DNA of 64,000 nucleotides from Chitinophagaceae bacterium (GTDB taxonomy: Bacteria; Bacteroidota; Bacteroidia; Chitinophagales; Chitinophagaceae): positions 310,001 to 374,000 of the forward strand of contig JADKKJ010000012.1 in assembly GCA_016720565.1 (NCBI GenBank), read 5' to 3'. Every line of letters begins with the position of its first letter. Within the stretch, counting starts at the first letter, position 1. The notes under the pieces are model-generated. The model did no database searches. It saw only the letters and a list, made by a program, of their open reading frames with translations, and was not told the origin of the DNA. The position numbers and the translations under genes were made by a program. Shown piece by piece: positions 61,855-64,000 of the stretch.

Positions 61855-64000
61855 ATGCAGAACGACTTTCGTAAACAACAAGCCCTCGAATATCACGCTA
61901 AGGGCCGTCCAGGAAAGATCGAAGTGATCCCTACAAAAGAAGCAAAAACACAAAGAGATCTTTCCCTCGCTTATTCTCCCGGCGTAGCCGCGCCCTGTTT
62001 GGAAATAGCCGCTAACATAGAAGATGTTTATAAATATACCGCGAAGGGAAATCTGGTAGCTGTTATCAGTAATGGCACAGCGGTACTTGGCCTGGGCGAT
62101 ATCGGGCCTGAAGCAGGCAAACCCGTGATGGAGGGAAAAGGAGTGCTGTTCAAAATATTTGCCGACATCGATGTATTCGATATTGAGATCAATGAAAAAG
62201 ATCCGGAAAAATTCGTACAGATCGTAAAAGCGCTTGAGCCAACATTTGGAGGGATCAACCTGGAAGACATCAAGGCCCCTGAATGTTTTTATATTGAAAA
62301 GAAACTGAAGGAACAACTGCGCATCCCCGTAATGCACGACGACCAGCATGGTACCGCCATCATTTCTGGTGCTGCCCTGCTGAACGCGCTGGAGATCCAG
62401 AAAAAGAAAATTGAAAAAGCCATCTTCGTTGTCAATGGCGCCGGTGCTGCCGCTATCGCCTGCAGCCGTTTATATGAATCGCTTGGCGCCAAACATGAGA
62501 ATTTTTATATGTTCGACAGTAAGGGACTGTTGCAGCATAGCCGAACTGATCTCAGCGAACTGAAACTGTTATATGCCAATGGCAATAAACACATGACCCT
62601 GGCTGAAGCAATGAAAATGGCCGATGTGTTTATCGGCCTGAGTTCAGCTGACTGCGTTACTAAGGAAATGGTGAAGAGCATGCCTAAGAATCCTATCGTA
62701 TTCGCCATGGCCAATCCCGATCCTGAGATCGCCTATGAAGATGCCATAGAGACCAGGAAGGATATCATCATGGCCACCGGCCGCAGCGATTATCCTAACC
62801 AGGTAAATAATGTACTGGGTTTCCCTTATATATTCCGCGGAGCACTGGATGTAAGGGCCACACAGATCAATGAGTCTATGAAACTGGCTGCTGTAAAGGC
62901 TTTGGCCGACCTGGCAAAAACACCAGTGCCCGAGATCGTGAATATGGCCTATAATGAAAGGAACATCAGTTTCGGTCCCACCTATATCATTCCAAAACCC
63001 GTGGACCCTCGTTTGCTTTCAACTGTTGCTCCGGCTGTTGCGAAGGCCGCTATGGAAAGTGGTGTAGCGCAAACACCTATCACCGATTGGGCTGCTTATA
63101 AAAACAACCTGAATAAACGACTTGGCCTGGATAACCAGGTAATGCGTGTGATCGGTAACAAAGCCCGTCGTGATCCAAAACGGATCGTTTTCGCGGAAGC
63201 AGATAATTCCAAGATCCTGAAGGCGGCGCAGATAGCCTATGATGAAGGAGTGGCCTATCCTATTTTGCTGGGCGACCAGACAAAGATCAAAAAGATAGCG
63301 CTGGAAAATGGCATCGATCTCTATGATATTCCTATCCATGATCCGCGAAGCGATGAAATGGAAAATAAAAGGATACAATACGCCGAGCTCTTCTTTAAGA
63401 AAAGAGGTCGCCGTGGATTCAATGCCTACGAGGCGAAAAAAGTAATGAAGGACCGCAACTATTTTGGCTGCATGATGGTGGAATGCGGTGATGCGGATGC
63501 CATGATCTCTGGCCTCGCCAGGAATTATCCAGATACAATTCGCCCTGCCCTTCAAACCATCGGAACAGAACCTGGCGTGAAGAAGATAGCGGGCATGTAC
63601 CTGATGTTGACGAAGAAAGGTCCTTTATTCCTGGCAGATACTACCGTTAATTTCCAGCCTACGGCCGAAGAACTGGCTGATATCACGATCATGGTAGCGC
63701 GGGAAGTAATGCATTTTAATATTGTTCCGCGTGTGGCTATGCTCAGCTTTTCCAATTTTGGAAGCAGCAGTGCCCCCGAAGCTAAACTGGTGGCAAAAGC
63801 GCGAGAGATCGTAAAGCAGAAAATGCCGCAACTCATTGTTGACGGAGAGATGCAGGCTAATGTGGCTTTCAATAAAGAATTGATGAAAGAGAATTATCCA
63901 TTCTGCGAGCTGGTGGACCTGGATGTTAACACCCTCATCTTCCCGAATCTTGCAGCTGGTAATATCGCCTACAACCTGATGAAAGAACTGGAGACCGCTG
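61855..64000 (+). CDS. maeB: NADP-dependent malic enzyme with C-terminal phosphotransacetylase domain (partial)
   Basis: At least 715 residues, open at the window end. The N-terminal malic domain shows SPGVAAPCLEIA, VLGLGDIGP and MHDDQHGTAIIS; the NADP domain VVNGAGAAAIACSRL. The PTA-like domain starts near residue 430 (KRIVFAEADNSKIL, GCGDADAMISG-type ECGDADAMISGLARNY). It makes pyruvate and NADPH from malate; the PTA domain in MaeB is regulatory. ATG 61855 starts the canonical N-terminus. Confidence 0.95.
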   Translation, partial: MQNDFRKQQALEYHAKGRPGKIEVIPTKEAKTQRDLSLAYSPGVAAPCLEIAANIEDVYKYTAKGNLVAVISNGTAVLGLGDIGPEAGKPVMEGKGVLFKIFADIDVFDIEINEKDPEKFVQIVKALEPTFGGINLEDIKAPECFYIEKKLKEQLRIPVMHDDQHGTAIISGAALLNALEIQKKKIEKAIFVVNGAGAAAIACSRLYESLGAKHENFYMFDSKGLLQHSRTDLSELKLLYANGNKHMTLAEAMKMADVFIGLSSADCVTKEMVKSMPKNPIVFAMANPDPEIAYEDAIETRKDIIMATGRSDYPNQVNNVLGFPYIFRGALDVRATQINESMKLAAVKALADLAKTPVPEIVNMAYNERNISFGPTYIIPKPVDPRLLSTVAPAVAKAAMESGVAQTPITDWAAYKNNLNKRLGLDNQVMRVIGNKARRDPKRIVFAEADNSKILKAAQIAYDEGVAYPILLGDQTKIKKIALENGIDLYDIPIHDPRSDEMENKRIQYAELFFKKRGRRGFNAYEAKKVMKDRNYFGCMMVECGDADAMISGLARNYPDTIRPALQTIGTEPGVKKIAGMYLMLTKKGPLFLADTTVNFQPTAEELADITIMVAREVMHFNIVPRVAMLSFSNFGSSSAPEAKLVAKAREIVKQKMPQLIVDGEMQANVAFNKELMKENYPFCELVDLDVNTLIFPNLAAGNIAYNLMKELETA

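Overview
The window reads as a chromosome segment of a Bacteroidota bacterium, most likely family Chitinophagaceae. Promoters carry the Bacteroidota -7 element TAnnTTTG. SecA is long (1098 aa), and many proteins are lipoproteins or have signal peptides ending in AQ or SQ. The gene families (DUF4861, SUMF1, Rrf2, dual amidohydrolases, a KorABCD-type 2-oxoacid:ferredoxin oxidoreductase) are typical of that group. The family assignment is inference from protein flavour, not from a 16S gene.

Region A (1..25.7 kb) is visibly AT-richer and is a nitrite/nitric oxide region. A minus-strand operon norC-norB-like-queD-rrf2 (4251..1521) is divergent from a plus-strand quinol-type NO reductase (4324..6666), which is followed by a possible 42-codon small ORF and a DGC-domain cysteine protein. 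The two units share a 72-bp intergenic region holding a perfect 12-8-12 bp palindrome flanked by -7 elements pointing both ways. Next come an acyltransferase, a hotdog thioesterase, a flavin-type oxidase, a 601-aa protein I do not recognise, and an orphan PAS histidine kinase. A minus-strand cluster follows: copper nitrite reductase NirK, a NirV-like SUMF1 protein and a Sco protein. An eight-gene plus-strand operon (16180..22253) encodes the Fe-S repair protein RIC, a hemerythrin, a type II NADH dehydrogenase, a lipoprotein, a DUF1858/DUF2249 protein, an NnrS-like membrane protein, a DUF59 Fe-S factor and a second Rrf2 regulator. It is preceded by its own perfect palindrome. The picture is nitrite to NO (NirK), NO to N2O (two dissimilar NO reductases), repair of NO damage (RIC operon), and control by two Rrf2 regulators that each sit last in their own operon, plus a Crp/Fnr protein.

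Region B (22.5..25.8 kb) is a junction: a Fic gene with a cluster of TGTCGA operator-like repeats, an IS3-type element whose transposase is broken by one extra A, a poly-A tract, the C-terminal remnant of a large serine recombinase, and tRNA-Pro. It looks like the eroded edge of an inserted island.

Region C (25.9..64 kb) is ordinary, richer-GC chromosome: SDR, aminotransferase, Amt, tRNA-Met, KorDABC, a sulfatase, a TPR-caspase protein, DUF4861, a beta-CASP hydrolase operon with a papain-like protease, lysA-scpB, atpG, secA, a potassium channel, two amidohydrolases, a deoC-ALDH-half-ALDH cluster, a SPOR protein, an M20 hydrolase and a malic enzyme-PTA fusion cut by the window end. Three genes here have a -7 element only 4-5 nt before the ATG, which predicts leaderless mRNAs.
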